DNA of 21,359 nucleotides, from the NCBI RefSeq assembly GCF_000499385.1, contig NW_013654503.1, forward strand, positions 1 through 21,359, read 5' to 3'. Source of the DNA: Eimeria necatrix. Its lineage: Eukaryota; Apicomplexa; Conoidasida; Eucoccidiorida; Eimeriidae. The notes under the pieces are model-generated. The model was not told where the DNA came from, did no database searches, and was given only the letters and a program-made list of their open reading frames with translations. Below are positions 19,601 to 21,359 of this stretch, in pieces. The position numbers were made by a program, and so were the translations under genes. The stretch's first letter is position 1. Every line of letters begins with the position of its first letter.

Positions 19601-20640
19601 CGTAAACTGGCTCTTGAAAAGCTCGTGCACCTTCTCGCTAGTAATAAGCAGTGGAACGAAGACGTATGATGCAGCTGTAGAATGCCCTCATATTAGGTCG
19701 CAAGCGCCAAATCCCTCCACTCTGTGGATTAGTAAGCATGTCCACCTGTTGTCCATCGGTTGCGGACCTCCGCACCAAGTGCTGCTTGTCACAGCGATGC
19801 TCCTCCAACAACCAATGATTGTAGAACCATCACTGTTCTTAAGAGCGTTAATGGTTTGCATGCATTGGCCGAAGATAGGCTAAACGGTTTTAGAAATTAT
19901 GAAATTTCATAGCTTGGACGAAAGCCCTACAGATGCATGTACAGAGGCTGCATTGCTTGCTTTCCTGGGTGCGGAAATAAGCCACTACAGTTTCCTTCTA
20001 CGGCTGTACCTCACGGGAGAAATAATGGTTAGCACTCAGAGAGTCCCCCCAATTCACAAAACTGGAGCTTCGCTTGATCCTCCTGAATGCTGGTAAACAA
20101 CTGAAACGACATGCATGCTTAGCCACAAAACAGGCGCTTTTAAGTAGACTCCTGGGTGAGCCTCCGACAGTGAAGAGGCTGCCTATGCAATGAAGTAGCC
20201 TGCAGACCCTGTATGAGAAGCCCAAGCATCAATGCCAGGTCGTTGTGCCAAGCCAATGCATATTTTGTGATGCTTACGGGTGTGCTAATTTCACGTACAG
20301 CTAGGCATTATTAGCCAGCAAAAACATCGCTGTGTCAGCATACACAGAGTCACGCGCTGCAAACATCCAGCAGCTCAACGCACCGTCTAAGAAAGCAAAC
20401 TCAGGAGCAGCTAAAGGCGCACATTTTTCAAACGCTACTGAAGCCAGCATAACAAATTGACAGATTCACAAACACTGCTTTCTACAAACCGAAAACAGCA
20501 ATATACCACGCGAAGAGCAACGAACTCCTGAATAGATTATCTTCCTGAGGCTCAACACCTTAACACTCACTTGCAGTGCAACGTGTACCTGCTCTAGCAC
20601 CATTGCCTCCATATCCGGATTTTTTTCAATAGGACAGTGC
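19601..20640. other. weak right-hand continuation of the array
   Basis: CTTCTACGGCTG.ACCTCA at 19995 and CTTCCTGAGGCTCAACA at 20541 align with CTTCTATCCGCTGCCTCAACA at 18294, spaced 1701 bp (three periods) and then 546 bp. The + frame 19539-19883 (114 codons) has no recognisable motif. TGCATGC sites lie at 19857-19863 and 20112-20118. Confidence 0.4.
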
Positions 20641-21359
20641 TAATGGACATCCATGTATCGAGTTGTTGCTTCCTCAATTGCGCGGTCGCCGAATTCCCTA
20701 TTGGAGGGACCGGCTCACATCAACCACATTGCCAGTGCACCGACGCCGATAAGTGAACATTTTTGCTTATAGTCCATAAAAGTGCTTCCACAAGCATCCA
20801 GACGTCGTTGTCTTCTGAAACCCCGCTCGCTGGGAGAAAAACAGGCAAACATTTGTATTTCAGAAGTCAATTCTGTTCATGATTGCGGTCTGTCTATTGA
20901 CAAGAAGAAGAGTGATGATACGAAATGGAGTAACTAATACAAGCCCGCAGCATTCGGTGAACACTAAGCGGTCCTGGACATGTTCATAGAGTTAGTACAG
21001 CGTGTAACTGTTCTGGGTGTCGAAAAACAAAACAACGCCGGCAACCCGACGCTCATCCCACCGTAAATAGGCTGGCAGCCTGTTCGACACAAATACAGAA
21101 AGATCTCTACGGATGCTGTACGACCCACGTCGCGAGCGCCGAATGCATCTAATAGCAACAGCACGTCTTCGCAACACTACAAAACAGAAAACAGAAAGCA
21201 GCAGATCAAGATGGCCTGCATCAGCTTTCTGAGATCAACAACCTGGCGCTGACAGGTTCATGGGCAGGCCACATCAGACTTTCAATTCCCCACATCCTAA
21301 ACAGTCCCACGCAATTGACGCCACGCCCTCATACATGCGCTCAATCCAAACAGTCTCCA
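20641..21359. other. non-coding stretch to window end, no supported gene
   Basis: Only short overlapping minus-strand frames (20964-21177) without motifs occur. No repeat alignment was found here, so the array cannot be followed to the window edge. Confidence 0.45.

Noticed and set aside
19898..19911. Perfect 14-bp palindrome TATGAAATTTCATA
   Set aside because: About one perfect 14-bp palindrome is expected by chance in a window this size.
1..21359. CRISPR array, bacterial operon, insertion sequence, rRNA or telomeric repeat
   Set aside because: No regular short direct repeats with spacers, no ribosome-binding-site/gene pairs, no transposase motif, no rRNA-like conserved core and no run of TTTAGGG repeats were found.

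Overview
The window reads as nuclear DNA of a eukaryote, most likely a coccidian-type apicomplexan (Eimeria/Sarcocystis/Cystoisospora-like). The evidence is indirect: no bacterial gene density; no CpG depletion; one GC-rich coding island with a CAG/GCA homopolymer run (a hallmark of Eimeria coding DNA); and about 15 copies of TGCATGC/GCATGCA where about 2.6 are expected by chance. TGCATGC is a known apicomplexan AP2-type promoter element. The species call is an inference (about 0.4). No complete, confidently nameable gene was found. The number of long open frames is close to what random DNA of this composition would give.

The main structure is a very old tandem array. Between about 16.9 and 19.6 kb five successive copies of a unit of about 573 bp can be aligned by eye on the + strand. 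Spacings of shared anchors are 573-579 bp, with one shorter unit of about 530 bp. Weaker copies continue to about 20.6 kb. A clear copy also occurs at 6.1-6.35 kb, and in-phase fragments appear at about 5.6, 6.8, 7.35, 8.5, 9.0, 9.57, 12.48, 14.7 and 15.4 kb. Much of the window may therefore be one decayed array of up to about 35 units.

Several in-phase copies keep an open + frame with EGF-like hallmarks. These include C-x-C-x2-G-Y-x4-C at 6.2 kb, CTNAVG at 8.98 kb, a strong splice acceptor followed by HPTICSAATGS and a stop at 14.6-14.7 kb, C-x6-C-x5-C...GSF at 15.35 kb, and CACKKYSETC at 17.1 kb. The best single explanation is a fossil, or heavily diverged, giant gene built from repeated EGF-like exons with introns of about 450 bp, the architecture of apicomplexan microneme adhesins. 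This is an inference. The better-aligned pair of copies shows no third-codon-position bias, so selection is not demonstrated.

Layout: 0-5 kb is mostly featureless apart from a 90-bp duplication and short tandem repeats. At 5.2-5.46 kb an open frame carries a Walker-A-like motif. At 6.1-9.2 kb are array fragments. At 9.3-9.8 kb are small repeats. At 11.2-11.4 kb is a GC3-rich exon-like island with a (GCA)7 run. At 12.8-12.93 kb is a 130-bp foldback. At 14.6-15.5 kb are EGF-like relics. From 16.9 kb to the end is the best-preserved part of the array.
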